Shown piece after piece: positions 39,025-49,275 of a stretch of DNA of 64,000 nt. The stretch's first letter is position 1. Every line of letters begins with the position of its first letter. The stretch comes from Aureococcus anophagefferens. Taxonomy: Eukaryota; Sar; Pelagophyceae; Pelagomonadales; Pelagomonadaceae. The notes under the pieces were generated by a model that had not been told where the DNA came from, ran no database searches, and saw nothing but the letters and a program-made list of their open reading frames with translations. The stretch is from positions 1,305,757 to 1,369,756 of the forward strand of contig NW_008705567.1 in assembly GCF_000186865.1 (NCBI RefSeq), in the 5' to 3' direction. The position numbers and the translations under genes are program-made.

Positions 39025-40086
39025 TTAGAGCGTGAACCCGGGGACGACGTGCGTCGGTTGCGCGTCGAAGCCCGCGAGGAACGCCGCGAGGCGGTCCGCG
39101 TCGACGGGTTCGTGCGCGCCCTGGGCCACGCCGAGCTCCGCCGCGTGGACGCCGCCGGCGACGAGGACCGAGTCGACGCCCGCGGCGGCGGCGCCGGCGA
39201 CGTCGTGGTGCATGCTGTCGCCGACGGCGGCGACGCGGGCCCGGTCGACGCCCGCGCGCTCCAGCGCGCCGAGCGCGCGCTCGTAGATGGCCGCGTGCGG
39301 CTTGCCGACGAGCGCGCACCGGCCGCCGAATTTTTCCGCGTAGCGCGCGGCGACGACGCCGGGCATGGGCGACGCGGCGCCGTCCGGGCGCACGAGGTCC
39401 GGGTTCGCGACGACCATGGGCAGGTCGCGCGCGGCCGCGGCCGCGAGCAGCGCGTCGCAGGCGTCGGCGCCGTCGAAGGCCAGGGGCGTCGATTCGGGGC
39501 CGTCGACGACGGCGAACAGGCCCCGCGCGAGCAGGAAGTCCGCGTCGTCCACGGGCGCCGCGATGAGACCCGCGGCCTTCACATAGTCGCCGTCGTCGTC
39601 GCCGTTGCCGAGGACGACGACGCGGTTCGCGCCCGGTCTCACGAGCCCTTGGAAGAGCTCGACGGACGACGGCCGCGGCTCCGGCGCCTGGAGGTCGCGG
39701 AGCGCGTCGTGCACGAGGTCGCCGGACGTGAACGCGGAGAAGAGCGGCACGCCCGGCACGACGTCCGCGGACTCGAGCAGCGTGCACGCGCAGCCCGTGA
39801 GCGCCGAGAAGCGCGTGATCGTGTCCTGCTTGCGCTTGCTGCTGTTCGAGAGGATGGCGACGCGCTTCCCCAGCTTCTGCAGCTCGCGCGCGGCCTCGGC
39901 GCTGCCGGCGTAGCAGGCCTTGCCGTCGTGGACGACGCCGAACTGGTCCAGCAGGAAGCCGTCGTAGCGGTCCAGCAGGTCGCGGAAGTCTGTCGTGGCG
40001 GCTCGTCGCGTCGGCGTTCGTGCGAGGCGCGACGACGGTGCGACGAAGGCGCCGGCGCTGGCGACGAGTAGCAGCGCGACGCGCAT
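39025..40086 (-). CDS. HAD-superfamily class IIA phosphatase, probably plastid
   Basis: 353 residues. MRVALLLVASAGAFVAPSSR is a signal peptide joined to an A-FVAP motif, the heterokont plastid signature. The body is of the HAD-IIA type (TIGR01459-like): motif I LLDQFGVVHDG, motif II ILSNSSKRK, the substrate cap, and motif III/IV with VGKPHAAIYERAL ... AVGDSMHHDVAGAAAAG. The second aspartate of the usual DxD is replaced by phenylalanine (DQF), as in several HAD-IIA members, so phosphatase activity is not assured. It lies antisense between the two MLLE/RRM family genes. Confidence 0.86.
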   Translation of the reverse strand: MRVALLLVASAGAFVAPSSRLARTPTRRAATTDFRDLLDRYDGFLLDQFGVVHDGKACYAGSAEAARELQKLGKRVAILSNSSKRKQDTITRFSALTGCACTLLESADVVPGVPLFSAFTSGDLVHDALRDLQAPEPRPSSVELFQGLVRPGANRVVVLGNGDDDGDYVKAAGLIAAPVDDADFLLARGLFAVVDGPESTPLAFDGADACDALLAAAAARDLPMVVANPDLVRPDGAASPMPGVVAARYAEKFGGRCALVGKPHAAIYERALGALERAGVDRARVAAVGDSMHHDVAGAAAAGVDSVLVAGGVHAAELGVAQGAHEPVDADRLAAFLAGFDAQPTHVVPGFTL

Positions 40087-40309
40087 TGCTTGGACGGCAG
40101 CGACGCTGCCAGGCGGCCGCGGAGCTGCCACAGGCACACGTCGACGCGCCCGCGCGAGACGGCTTCAATTGGCTTCGTATGTTTCAATCAAGGTTCAAAC
40201 AAAGGATACCAAACTTCAGGGAGTTTCATAAAGCGATTCTTGAGGCAGCCCCCGCATGCTGCTCGACTACGTTCTTCGCGCCGCCTAGCCTTCGGATTCC
40301 GGCGCGGCC

Positions 40310-43300
40310 ATGCTCGGCGCCTCGGGCCGGCGGCGCGCCCGGCGCAAGTCGCAGTTCGGGAGCTGCGTCCCGGCGCAGCAGGACGTCCAGGCGTCGACGG
40401 TGGCCGTCGACGAGGCGCAGATCATCCGGCTCATCGGGCGCGTCGCGCCGCGCCGCGCCTTTCGCGCCTCGCTTACGACTCCCCCGGCGCAGGGCCTGCA
40501 ACGCCAAGGACCACCGGAGCGGCCCCGCGGCCGAGGAGCTCCGGGTCGTCGCGCTCGCGAACGACGCCAAGGTTCGCGCGGTCGCGCCGGTCCCGCCGGA
40601 CCCCCCGCGGCCCCGCAGGTGCTCATCGCGGGCCTCGGCGGCATCCGGCCCCTCGTGGAGCTCCTCGGCGACGAGCGCAAGTCCGCCGCGTGCCGCGAGG
40701 CCGCCGCGCGGACGCTGTGGAACCTCGCCACGAACAACGACCTGAAGGTCTCCATCGCGGCCGCGGGCGCCATCTCGCCCCTCGTCGCCCTCATGGGCGG
40801 CGCGAACGCGAGCGTGGGCTGCAAGGAGGCCGCCGCGGGCTGCCTGCGGAACCTGGCCGTGACCGCGGAGAACGCGGCAGCGATCGTCTCCGCGGGCGGG
40901 CTCGCGCCGCTCGTCGCGCTCTGCCGCGTCGGGCCGGGCTGGAACGGCGGCGACGCCGTCGCCGCCGCCGAGGCCGCGGCGCGGGCGCTCTGGAACCTGG
41001 CCTACGACGACCCGGGGAACCAGGTCGCCATCGCGCGCGCCCGCGTCCGCCGGTCTTCGGCGGCCGCCGGTCCGATCGCGACCACCGCAGGCGAACGAGG
41101 GCGCGCTCGGCGCGCTGCTGGACCTCTGCCGGAAGCGCCTGTCGCCGGGCTGCGCCGAGGCCGCCGCCGGCGCGCTGCGGAACCTCACGTGCCACTGCCC
41201 GGAGAACTCGGCGGCCGTCGCGTCGGAGCGCGGCGTCGCGGCGCTCGCGGGCCTTCTGAGCGACCGCCTCGGCGGCGAGCCCGGCGACGGCGCGGCCGCG
41301 GCGGCGGGCGAGAACGCGCGGCGCCACGCGGCGGCGCTGTTGAAGTCGCTCAACGAGGACGGCGCGCACCGCGGCGTCGTCGCGGCGCGGCTCGGCGTCG
41401 ACGGCGGCGACCGGCGCCGCGTCGACGCGGCCGTCGACCGCCTCCTGGCGTCGGCGCCGTCGGCGCCGTCCTTCACGAAGCGCTTGTTGGGCTCCTGCGG
41501 GCCCGCGGGCGCGCCCAGAAGCCCGCCGGCCCACGCGCCGGGCCACAGCCCCGCGACGCGGCGCGACGCGAAGAACTGGAACGTGCCCGAGCCCGTGTCG
41601 CGGCCGTCGCCGAACCCGGACGCCGTGCCCGTGCTCGCGCCGCCGCCCGTGCTCGCGCCGCGCGGGCGGTCCAACGTGCGCTGCCTCGTCGCCGCGGCGC
41701 CGCTGCCGCCCGCGGCGGGCCTCAGCGGCTACGCGCCGAGTCGGGAACAGTTCCGCGCGTGGTACGAGGCCGAGTTCTGCGGGCTCCACGCGCTCCACAT
41801 CGACGCGGCCAAGTCCACCGCCGTCGTCTGCTTCCCGACGAAGAACGCGCGCGAGGCCCACGAGCTCGCCGCGCGCCACGTCGCGCGGCTCCCCGACGGC
41901 CGGCCGTGCCCGCTAAACGTGCGGAGCTGCCCGGGCCCCAAGCCCACGGCCGTCGTCGCCTGGGACGGCGGCACGCACCTCGACGCGCGGGCCATGGCCG
42001 GCGTGCTCACGCGCCACTTCGCGACCGTCCTGAAGCCCACGGACGTCGACGTCGCGGCCGCGCGGCCCCGGCCGCGCGGCTCGCCGACGTCCGAGGCCAT
42101 CGCGCGCGTCGCCGCGGCCGCGGCGGCGTCGCTGGCGACGGAGGCGACGCCCGCGGAGCTCGCGCGGCGCCGCGCCCTCGCCGCGGCGCTCTACCCGCGC
42201 GTCGCGGCGCTGCGGCCCGCGCGCGCGGCGGAGCTCGCGACCGCGCTCTTGGAAATGCCCGAGGCCGACGTCGCGCCGCTCGTCGAGGACGCCGCGGCCC
42301 TCGAGGCGAAGCTCGACGAGTTCGAACACGCGCTCCTGGACCGCGGGCCGTCGCCGCCGGAGTCGCCCGACGGCCCGCGGCGGCCGCGGAGCGACTCCGG
42401 CGGCGACGCGCCGGCGCCGCCGCCGCGCGACGCGGAGCCGCCGTCGCCGACGCCGTCGGAGGCCGAGGCGCCGCCGGGCCGGCGGAGCGGCGGGTCGAGC
42501 CCCGGCGGACGGCGCCGGCCGTCGAAGCGCGAGTTCATCCAGCAGTTCTTCCACGAGTGCCCCGTGCACGGGAGTCTGGGGTTCGCGTCCGTGGAAGCGA
42601 GGGACGCGCTCGTCCTCCTCGGCTCCTTCGACGGGCCCCGCGACGGCCACCGCCAGGACCGCTGGCTCGTCTGCCGCCCGCCGGGCGCGCCGCCGGCGCG
42701 AACGAGGCGCCCCCGCGCGGTCACATTCCCCTTCCACAGGCGACAAGGCGCCGCGGCCCGCGGAGACGCGGAAGTTCATCCGCGGCACGGACGCGCTGCT
42801 CCAGGTCTGGCTCGGCGGCATCGCGGAGATCGACCAGGCGCGCGTGCTCCCCTTCCTCCAGAGCGAGCTCTGCGCCCTCGAGGATTTGAGGGTCGTCGAC
42901 CCGCACACGCGCCACGCGGGGCAGCAAAAGAGAGCGAAATTCCCAACTTCAAAGGCTCATATCTCGGCCGTTTTCCACTCGTTTTGGCTGATTTTGGGAC
43001 GAGCGATCATCTCTCGGAACGGTCTCGAAGCGTGGATGCCTTTTCCGGAACGCGCGCGCGCGGAACACTCACGTTGAAGCGACGTTGAATCACCCTCGTG
43101 CTGCCCAGGTGCCACGCGCGCTTCGTGTCCGAGGCGGGCTGCAAGTGCGCGCGGCACCAGAGCCAGCACCTGTGTGCAAATCAAATCTTCAACCCGACTT
43201 CAATGTGCGCGTATGCGAATGTTTTGACACGAGCACTTCCGCCGTGCTTCGAGAACTCGCTGAGAGCAATCGATTCGTCCAGAAATCAGCCGAATCGACT

Positions 43301-44424
43301 TCGATTTGACCGAGCTAGAGAATTCTCAAGTTTGGCCCCGACGTCCCAGCTCACTGGTTGATTTGCACACAGGCCAGCACATGCTCTTCACGCCCGAGTC
43401 GAAGCTGCTGGCGTTCGAGGTGCTCACGGGCCAGCGCTACCGCGCGGCGGCGCGCAAGGACCCGGACCGGTCCGCGGGCGCGGCCGAGTCCGCGCGCGAC
43501 CTCTACGTGCGCTGGGCGACGGCGACGCCGCCCGGCGAGGAGTCGAGCCGCCTCGCGACGCTGCGGGCCTACCTCGGGTCCTACAGCCAGGCCGCGCACC
43601 TCCACGCGGCCGTGCCGCGGGGCGTGCCCGAGTACGGCTTCCTCAGCTTCTCGTCGGGCGTCGCGCGCGACGCGGTGCTCGCGCTCGAGGAGCTCGTCAT
43701 CGACGGCAAGCCCGTGCTCGTGCGGCCCATCCACACGAAGCCCGAGAAGCAGCGCCGGCCCGACTGGCCCGGCGGCGCGCAAACGGAGCCGGCGAAGCCG
43801 CGCAAGTCCTGGCCGCCGGCCTACGACTTCGCCGGCGGGCCGCCGCCGCCGCCGCCGCCGGCGACGTACGGCGCGTACTACGGCGACGGCGCGTACTACG
43901 GCCCGCCGCAGCCCTACGGCGGCGCCGCGCCGCCCTACGGCGCGCCGCTGCCGGCCTACGCCTACGCGCGGCCGCCCTACGTCTACGTCGACCCCCGCGC
44001 GTACCCGCCACCGGTGCCCTACGCGTCGCCGCCGCCGTCGCCGCGCGGCGCGGTCGCCGCCGCGCTCGCGCCGCCGGCCGAGGCGACGGACCCGGCCGCG
44101 CGCGCGGCCATCGCGTCGCACCTCGACGGCCTCGGCGCGATCCTCCAGCGCGAGCGGGACCGCCAGGGCGTGAGCCGCGCCGCGGCCCTCGCGGCCATGG
44201 CCGACAAGATCGACGAGCTCCGCCGCGACGTCGGCGGCGGCGAGGAGCCCGTCGACGTCGACGCGCTCGTCGCGTCGCTCAAGGAGGCGCTCTCCGCGCC
44301 CGCGAGCCCGACGTCCCCGGCGTCGCCCGCGAGCCCGGCGCCCCCGGCGCCGGCGCCGCCCGACGCCGCGGCGGCCCAGCTCGTCGACGTCTCCGTCGAC
44401 GGCGCGGACGCCGGCGCGAACTAA
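40310..44424 (+). CDS. Armadillo-repeat plus RRM-like/MLLE protein, seven exons, two introners
   Basis: join(40310..40446, 40493..40571, 40619..41032, 41091..42684, 42740..42908, 43109..43161, 43373..44424), 1165 residues with all phases consistent. The N-terminal quarter has armadillo repeats (GGIRPLVELLGDE, AARTLWNLATNND, AAGCLRNLAVTAENAAAI). Then comes one unit related to the gene at 34649: block A (LSGYAPSREQFRAWYEAEFC), a degenerate MLLE (ALYPRVAALRPARAAELATA), block B (VWLGGIAEIDQARVLPFLQS) and RRM (LYVRWATATP, YGFLSFSSGVARDAVLALE), then a Pro/Tyr-rich tail and coiled coil. Donors in order: GC, GT, GC, GC, GC, GC; all acceptors are AG. The last two introns are transposons. The product is probably an mRNP scaffold (inference). 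Confidence 0.88.
42917..43108 (+). mobile_element. Introner element, family A (full copy)
   Basis: 192 bases with terminal inverted repeats CGGGGCAGCA / TGCTGCCCAG (9 of 10 paired) and flanking 8-bp repeats GCGCCACG (42909-42916) and GTGCCACG (43109-43116), one mismatch. The spliced intron is 42909-43108: the GC donor lies in the left target-site copy and the AG acceptor is the last two bases of the element. A related copy interrupts the exchanger gene at 7168-7289. Confidence 0.92.
43170..43372 (+). mobile_element. Introner element, family B
   Basis: 203 bases with perfect 15-bp terminal inverted repeats (CTGTGTGCAAATCAA at 43170-43184, reverse complement at 43358-43372) and perfect 8-bp target-site duplications GCCAGCAC (43162-43169 and 43373-43380). 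Removing 43162-43372 as a GC-AG intron restores the ancestral reading frame exactly (CAG AGC CAG CAC ATG). Its interior is AT-rich and unlike family A. Confidence 0.95.
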
Positions 44425-44473
44425 CGACGTTGACATCGGGGGGACGTCCTTACCCCGGAACCCCGGCGGCGCC

Positions 44474-45362
44474 CTAGGAGACGACCTTGGAGACGACGCC
44501 GGCGCCGACGGTCTTGCCGCCCTCGCGGAGGGCGAACCTGAGGCCCTCGGTGATGGCGAGGGGGGAGATGAGCTCGATGTTGAGCGTCGCGTTGTCGCCC
44601 GGCATGACCATCTCGACGCCGTCCGGGAGGTCGACGGTGCCCGTGACGTCGGCGGTGCGGATGAAGAACTGGGGGCGGTAGTTGGAGAAGAAGGGCGTGT
44701 GGCGGCCGCCCTCCTCCTTGGTGAGCACGTAGACCTCGGCCTCGAACTTCTTCGTCATCGGCACCGTCCCCGGCGCCGCGAGGATCTGGCCGCGCTGGAC
44801 CTCGTCGCGGCGCACGCCGCGCAGGAGCGCGCCGACGTTGTCGCCGGCCTCGCCGCGGTCCAGCGACTTCTTGAACATCTCGACGCCCGTGCACGTCGTC
44901 TTCGTCGGCGCGTCGCTGAGGCCGAGGATCTCGATCTCGTCGCCCGTCTTGATGACGCCGGACTCGACGCGGCCCGTGACCACCGTGCCGCGGCCGGCGA
45001 TGGAGAAGACGTCCTCGACGGGCATGAGGAAGGGCTTGTCGACGTCGCGGTCCGGCAGCGGGATGTAGGAGTCGACGGCGTCCATGAGCTCGACGATCTT
45101 GTCCTCGCCGAGCTCCTTCTTCTCGCCGTTGAGCGCGCAGAGCGCGCTGCCGCGGATGATGGGCGTGTCCTCGCCGGGGAAGTCGTAGAAGTCGAGCAGC
45201 TCCTGGATCTCCATCTCCACGAGCTCGAGCAGCTCCTCGTCGTCGACGGCGTCGCACTTGTTCATGAAGACGACGAGGTGCGGGATGCCGACCTGGCGCG
45301 CGAGCAGGATGTGCTCGCGCGTCTGGGGCATGGGGCCGTCCGTCGCCGACACGACGAGGATG

Positions 45363-45402
<40 letters not shown>

Positions 45403-45739
45403 CGTAGTCCGCGTGCCCGGGGCAGTCGACGTGCGCGTAGTGGCGGCTGTCCGTCTCGTACTCGACGTGGGCGCTGTTGATCGTGATGCCGCGCGCGCGC
45501 TCCTCGGGGGCCTTGTCGATGTCCCCGAAGGCCGTGGCCTCGGCCATGCCCCGCTCGCTGAGCACCTTCGTGATCGCCGCCGTCAGCGTCGTCTTGCCGT
45601 GGTCCACGTGCCCTATCGTCCCGACATTCATGTGCGGCTTCGTGCGGTCGTAGCCCGCGAGGCACCGCGAGCTCGACCGCAGGGCGGCGAGGCGCGGTGC
45701 CGCCAGGCGCCGCGCGATCATTGCTGCGCTGGCCGCCAT
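44474..45739 (-). CDS. TUFM: Mitochondrial elongation factor Tu
   Basis: 421 residues. An Arg/Ala/Ser-rich, acid-free presequence of about 28 residues ([20 protein letters not shown]) precedes bacterial-type EF-Tu beginning [21 protein letters not shown] (P-loop at residues 43-50), followed by RGITI, DCPGH, NKCD and SAL G-motifs and domains II and III ending in [11 protein letters not shown]. It delivers aminoacyl-tRNA to the mitochondrial ribosome. The presequence lacks heterokont plastid features, and plastid EF-Tu is normally plastid-encoded in these algae. Single exon; stops 49 bases from the convergent armadillo/MLLE gene. Confidence 0.97.
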
Positions 45740-45936
45740 CGTCTGCTTCGGCGAGGTTCAAGGTGGATGCTGCCGCCGACGTTGAGTCTGATGTCTTTGT
45801 TAGGCGTTTTGTTGCCGTCCCGGCGCCAGTCCCACCGGTGCTTCCGCAACTTCTTCTATCTTGCGCGACCCGTGAGTTCCGGCGCGGGGGAAGTAAGATC
45901 AAAGCGGCGCGCGCCCCGCCGCGGCGGGGCCGCGCG

Positions 45937-47448
45937 TCACGCGGAGGCGGCGCTGCGGAGGAGGCCCTGGAACCAGGCGATGAACTCCGCGTAGGAGACG
46001 GTACCGTTGCGGTTGACGTCCATGAGGTCCATGGTGTCGGCGGCGTTCGGGAGGTCGTAGCCGCCCTCGAGGAGGCCCTCGTGGAGGCTCGCGAACTGGT
46101 TCGCGTCGAGGAAGCCGACCTTGGCCTCGTCGAAGCTGAGGAAGTAGGTGACCATGGTGTAGGCCTCGGCGTCGAGGGCCGGCGGCGTGGGCCGGCCGTC
46201 GCCGACCGCGCGCCACCACCGGGCGACCTCGCGCGCGTCGTAGCGGCCGTGCGGCCCCGCGCGCGCCGCGGCGAGCGCGGCCGGCTCCGCCGCGGGGAAG
46301 ACGCCGAGGCAGTAGGCCAGCGCCTCGAGGCCGTCGCCGTCGACGAGGCCGTCGCCGTCGTCGTCGACGCCCGCGAAGTGCGCCGCGAGGTCCGCGTCGT
46401 CGCGCGGCGCGCCCGGCGACGACGACAGGAGCGGCGGCGCCGCCGCCGCGGCGGCGGGCGCCGCCGGCGCTTCGGCGCCGAAGCACGCGGCCGCGTGCTC
46501 GACGAGGAACGTGACGGCCGCGTTGTGCTCGTTGACGTTCATGAGCCCGAGCGCCGGGTCGCCGCCCTCGGCCGCGTGGAAGAGCGTCGGCCCGAAGCAG
46601 ACGCCCAGATTCGTCGAGTTCATCATGTTCTCGTCGCTCCGGTCCGCGACGCGGCGGAGGTGCGCGAAGAGCGCGTCAGCAGAAAACCGCGCGTCGCGCG
46701 GCAGCCGCGCGAGCGCGGCCCGGAAGGCCGCGACGCTCGTCGCCGCGTCCGGGCCGACGCCCCGCGCGGCGGCGACGAAGGCCTCGTAGACGCCGCCGTC
46801 GGCGCGCAGCAGCGCGACGGGCAGCTTCGCAAAGTACTTTTTCAGCGCGGACGCGACGGCGGACGCGTCGCACGCGCTCACGCCCGGCGCGGCGGCCGCG
46901 GCGTTCGCCGCGGCCTGGAGCGCGTCCTCGACGTCGCGCACCTCCGACGAGTCGCCGGGCACGCGGTAGACGCCCTTCAGGGCGAGCGCGCGCCGATCGA
47001 GGTCCGCGACGAGCACCTCGACCGCGAGGGGCAGGCGGCCGCCGTTGCGCGCGCACGCGGCCTCGAGGCCCAACCCGTAGAGCGGCCGCCGATCCGCGAA
47101 TCGGACGACCAGCTTGAGGCAGCCGCCGGGCCGCAGGGCCAGCGACACGTCCGTCGCCGCGTGTTTCAGGAGCGCGGCCGTCGGCACGTCGGCGGCGCCG
47201 ATCGTGCCCTTGTGGAACGTCTTGCTCTCGCGCACGTCGATCCGCAGCGCGTCGCCGCAGTCGTCGCCGACGTCGAAGGCCAACGCCTCGCCGCCGAAGG
47301 ACGCGGCCTCGGGGCCGCTCGCCCTGACGACGCCCGTCTTGCAGAGCACGCGCTTCTTCCCGTCGAGGACCTGGACGTAGGGGAGCTGGGCCTTCTCGCC
47401 GCTGAACTCGAGCGACGACAGCGTCACCGTGCCCCAGGCGTCGGCCAT
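45937..47448 (-). CDS. C2 - RhoGAP - EF-hand protein
   Basis: 503 residues from MADAWGTVTL. Residues of about 5-120 form a C2-like beta domain; about 135-340 are a RhoGAP domain with the arginine finger in LKGVYRVPGDSSEV and the late motif NSTNLGVCFGPTLF. The C-terminal third contains at least two EF-hand loops, DDDGDGLVDGDGLE and DVNRNGTVSYAEF. The arrangement suggests a Ca2+-responsive GTPase-activating protein for Rho/Rac-type GTPases at membranes (inference). The combination of C2 and RhoGAP with EF-hands in one chain is uncommon. The upstream extension of the frame is antisense to the neighbour and not used. Confidence 0.86.
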   Translation of the reverse strand: MADAWGTVTLSSLEFSGEKAQLPYVQVLDGKKRVLCKTGVVRASGPEAASFGGEALAFDVGDDCGDALRIDVRESKTFHKGTIGAADVPTAALLKHAATDVSLALRPGGCLKLVVRFADRRPLYGLGLEAACARNGGRLPLAVEVLVADLDRRALALKGVYRVPGDSSEVRDVEDALQAAANAAAAAPGVSACDASAVASALKKYFAKLPVALLRADGGVYEAFVAAARGVGPDAATSVAAFRAALARLPRDARFSADALFAHLRRVADRSDENMMNSTNLGVCFGPTLFHAAEGGDPALGLMNVNEHNAAVTFLVEHAAACFGAEAPAAPAAAAAAPPLLSSSPGAPRDDADLAAHFAGVDDDGDGLVDGDGLEALAYCLGVFPAAEPAALAAARAGPHGRYDAREVARWWRAVGDGRPTPPALDAEAYTMVTYFLSFDEAKVGFLDANQFASLHEGLLEGGYDLPNAADTMDLMDVNRNGTVSYAEFIAWFQGLLRSAASA

Positions 47449-47620
47449 GCCGGACCTCGCGTTCGCGCGCAGCTCCCGGGCGTCGGGAGCCGCCGCGGCG
47501 CGCCGGGTTTTAGTCGTCGAGAGAGGACGGCAAGGACGGCAATAATGTCGACGGCATCGTTGTCGCAGCCCGACGTAGGATGAGCATGGGCTGCGTGCGA
47601 GGAGCTTTTTTAGTGATGCC

Positions 47621-48763
47621 ATGAGGCTCCTGGCGCTGCTGCTGCTGCGCGCGCGCGCCGCGCCGCCGTGCTGCTGGCTCGTGGCGTCGAAGAGCGACAG
47701 CCTCTGGGGCTCGCGCGGCGAGGGGCTGGTGCTCCGGCCCGAGGCCTGCGACGGCGGCGGCGCGGCGCCGGAGCGCTGCTTCGTGTCCTGCCTCGTGCTG
47801 CGCACCATCGCCGCGGAGCGCTGCGCCTGCGACGACGCGCGCGTCGCCGCGGAGCAGCGGCCGGCGCCGGAGCGCAGGCGCCTGTCGAAGACGAACGCGT
47901 TCTCCGGAGGGTGGCTCGCGCCGCGGGCCGTCGTCGAGCGCGGCGACTGGGACCGCGGCGGCCCCCTCGAGGCGGGCTCCTTCCTCGCCTTCGCCGAGTC
48001 CGACGCCGTCTTCCGCACGGCGGCGGCCGAGGGCTTCCGGGCCGTCCACGTGTCGGCCTACGAGCACAGCGTCGTAGCGAGGGCGCCCTTCGACGCCGCC
48101 ATGGCCAAGGTCGCGGCGGTGTTACGGCGCGAGGGCGACCGGAACTGCGCCGCCGCCGCGGCGCCGCCCTTCGCGTCGCCGCTCCGCGCGGCGACCGCGG
48201 CCGTCGTGCCCTTCTACGGAGGGAACCTGAGCGGGGGCCGGAAGGAGCGGCTCGCCCTAACGGGCAACGCGCACTCGCTCCAGCCCCGGGCCCTCAAGCT
48301 CGCGGGCCTGCGGGCGAACCTGTGCGCCCTGCTCCGCGACGCCGCGCGCGCCGTGCTCGTCGCGACGTGCGCCGAGGTCGCCGGCGACGGCGCGGCCGTC
48401 GCCGCGTACCTCGACGCGGCGCTGCCGCCGGACCTGCGGCGCCGCGTGGCCCTGGACGACGGGCCCTGCGGCAAGCCCCGGGACCTGCCCTTCCGCGCCG
48501 TCAAGGCGCTCCTCGCGCGCTACCCGGACGACGCCTTCCTCGCCTTCAACGAGGCCGACCTCCTCTGGGACTACGCGAGCGCGGCCTTCGCGAACGCGAC
48601 GGCGGAGCTCCTCTTCCGCTTCCCGAGCGCCATGGTCACGCCCCACCGGTGGCACAAGAAGTACGGCAGCGACCCGGCCTGCGGCCACGCGTGCGGCCTC
48701 CAGGCCACGGGGCAGAACCTGTGCCACCTCGGCTCCAACGTCTACGCCGTCGCCAGGGTCTAA
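47621..48763 (+). CDS. Secreted protein of unknown function
   Basis: 380 residues from MRLLALLLLRARAAPPCC, a hydrophobic signal-peptide-like start. The body is Ala/Arg-rich with many cysteines and segments such as FLAFNEADLLWDYASAAF, FRFPSAMVTPHRWHKKYG and NLCHLGSNVYAV, whose layout recalls secretory glycosyltransferases without a motif I can name. It faces the RhoGAP gene across 172 bases and stops 6 bases before the convergent acidic/basic protein gene. Confidence 0.52.
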   Translation: MRLLALLLLRARAAPPCCWLVASKSDSLWGSRGEGLVLRPEACDGGGAAPERCFVSCLVLRTIAAERCACDDARVAAEQRPAPERRRLSKTNAFSGGWLAPRAVVERGDWDRGGPLEAGSFLAFAESDAVFRTAAAEGFRAVHVSAYEHSVVARAPFDAAMAKVAAVLRREGDRNCAAAAAPPFASPLRAATAAVVPFYGGNLSGGRKERLALTGNAHSLQPRALKLAGLRANLCALLRDAARAVLVATCAEVAGDGAAVAAYLDAALPPDLRRRVALDDGPCGKPRDLPFRAVKALLARYPDDAFLAFNEADLLWDYASAAFANATAELLFRFPSAMVTPHRWHKKYGSDPACGHACGLQATGQNLCHLGSNVYAVARV

Positions 48764-48769
48764 GGTTCG

Positions 48770-49145
48770 TTAGGCGGCCTCCTTGCGCGCGGCGCGGCGC
48801 TGCTTCTTCCGCTGGAACTTGGCCTTGCGCGCGGCGATGGTCGCCTCGTCGAGGACCTTGGCCTTGCGCTTCGCCTTCTTCGCCGCGCGCTTCTCCTCGC
48901 GCTTCGCGGCGGCCTTGGCGTCGCGCTTCGCGACCTGCGCCTCCGTGAGCTCCGCCTCCTTGAGGCCGCGCCGCGCGGACCGGACGCCCCTGAGCTCGCG
49001 CTTTAGAGCGCTCCGGTACTTCTTGCCGCGCATGAACTCGTCGGCGAGCGCGCGCGTCGTGAACGGCGCCGTGTCGGGGCAGAGCACGACCTGGTAGACG
49101 ACGCGGCCCTTCTTCGTCGTCCGCTCCTCGACGGACGCGACGCTC

Positions 49146-49185
<40 letters not shown>

Positions 49186-49244
49186 CGCCGCTCTGGGCGC
49201 GCGCGAGCCGCCGCTGGTAGTCCAGCTCGTCCAGGAGCCCCTCG

Positions 49245-49275
<31 letters not shown>

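Noticed and set aside
47449..48018. N-terminal extension of the RhoGAP protein to 693 residues
   Set aside because: The added sequence is antisense to the secreted-protein gene and lacks domain character; ATG 47448 begins the C2-like domain.
49143..49275. TCG/GTC repeats as a possible CRISPR-like or regulatory array
   Set aside because: They are simple trinucleotide tracts coding for poly-aspartate.
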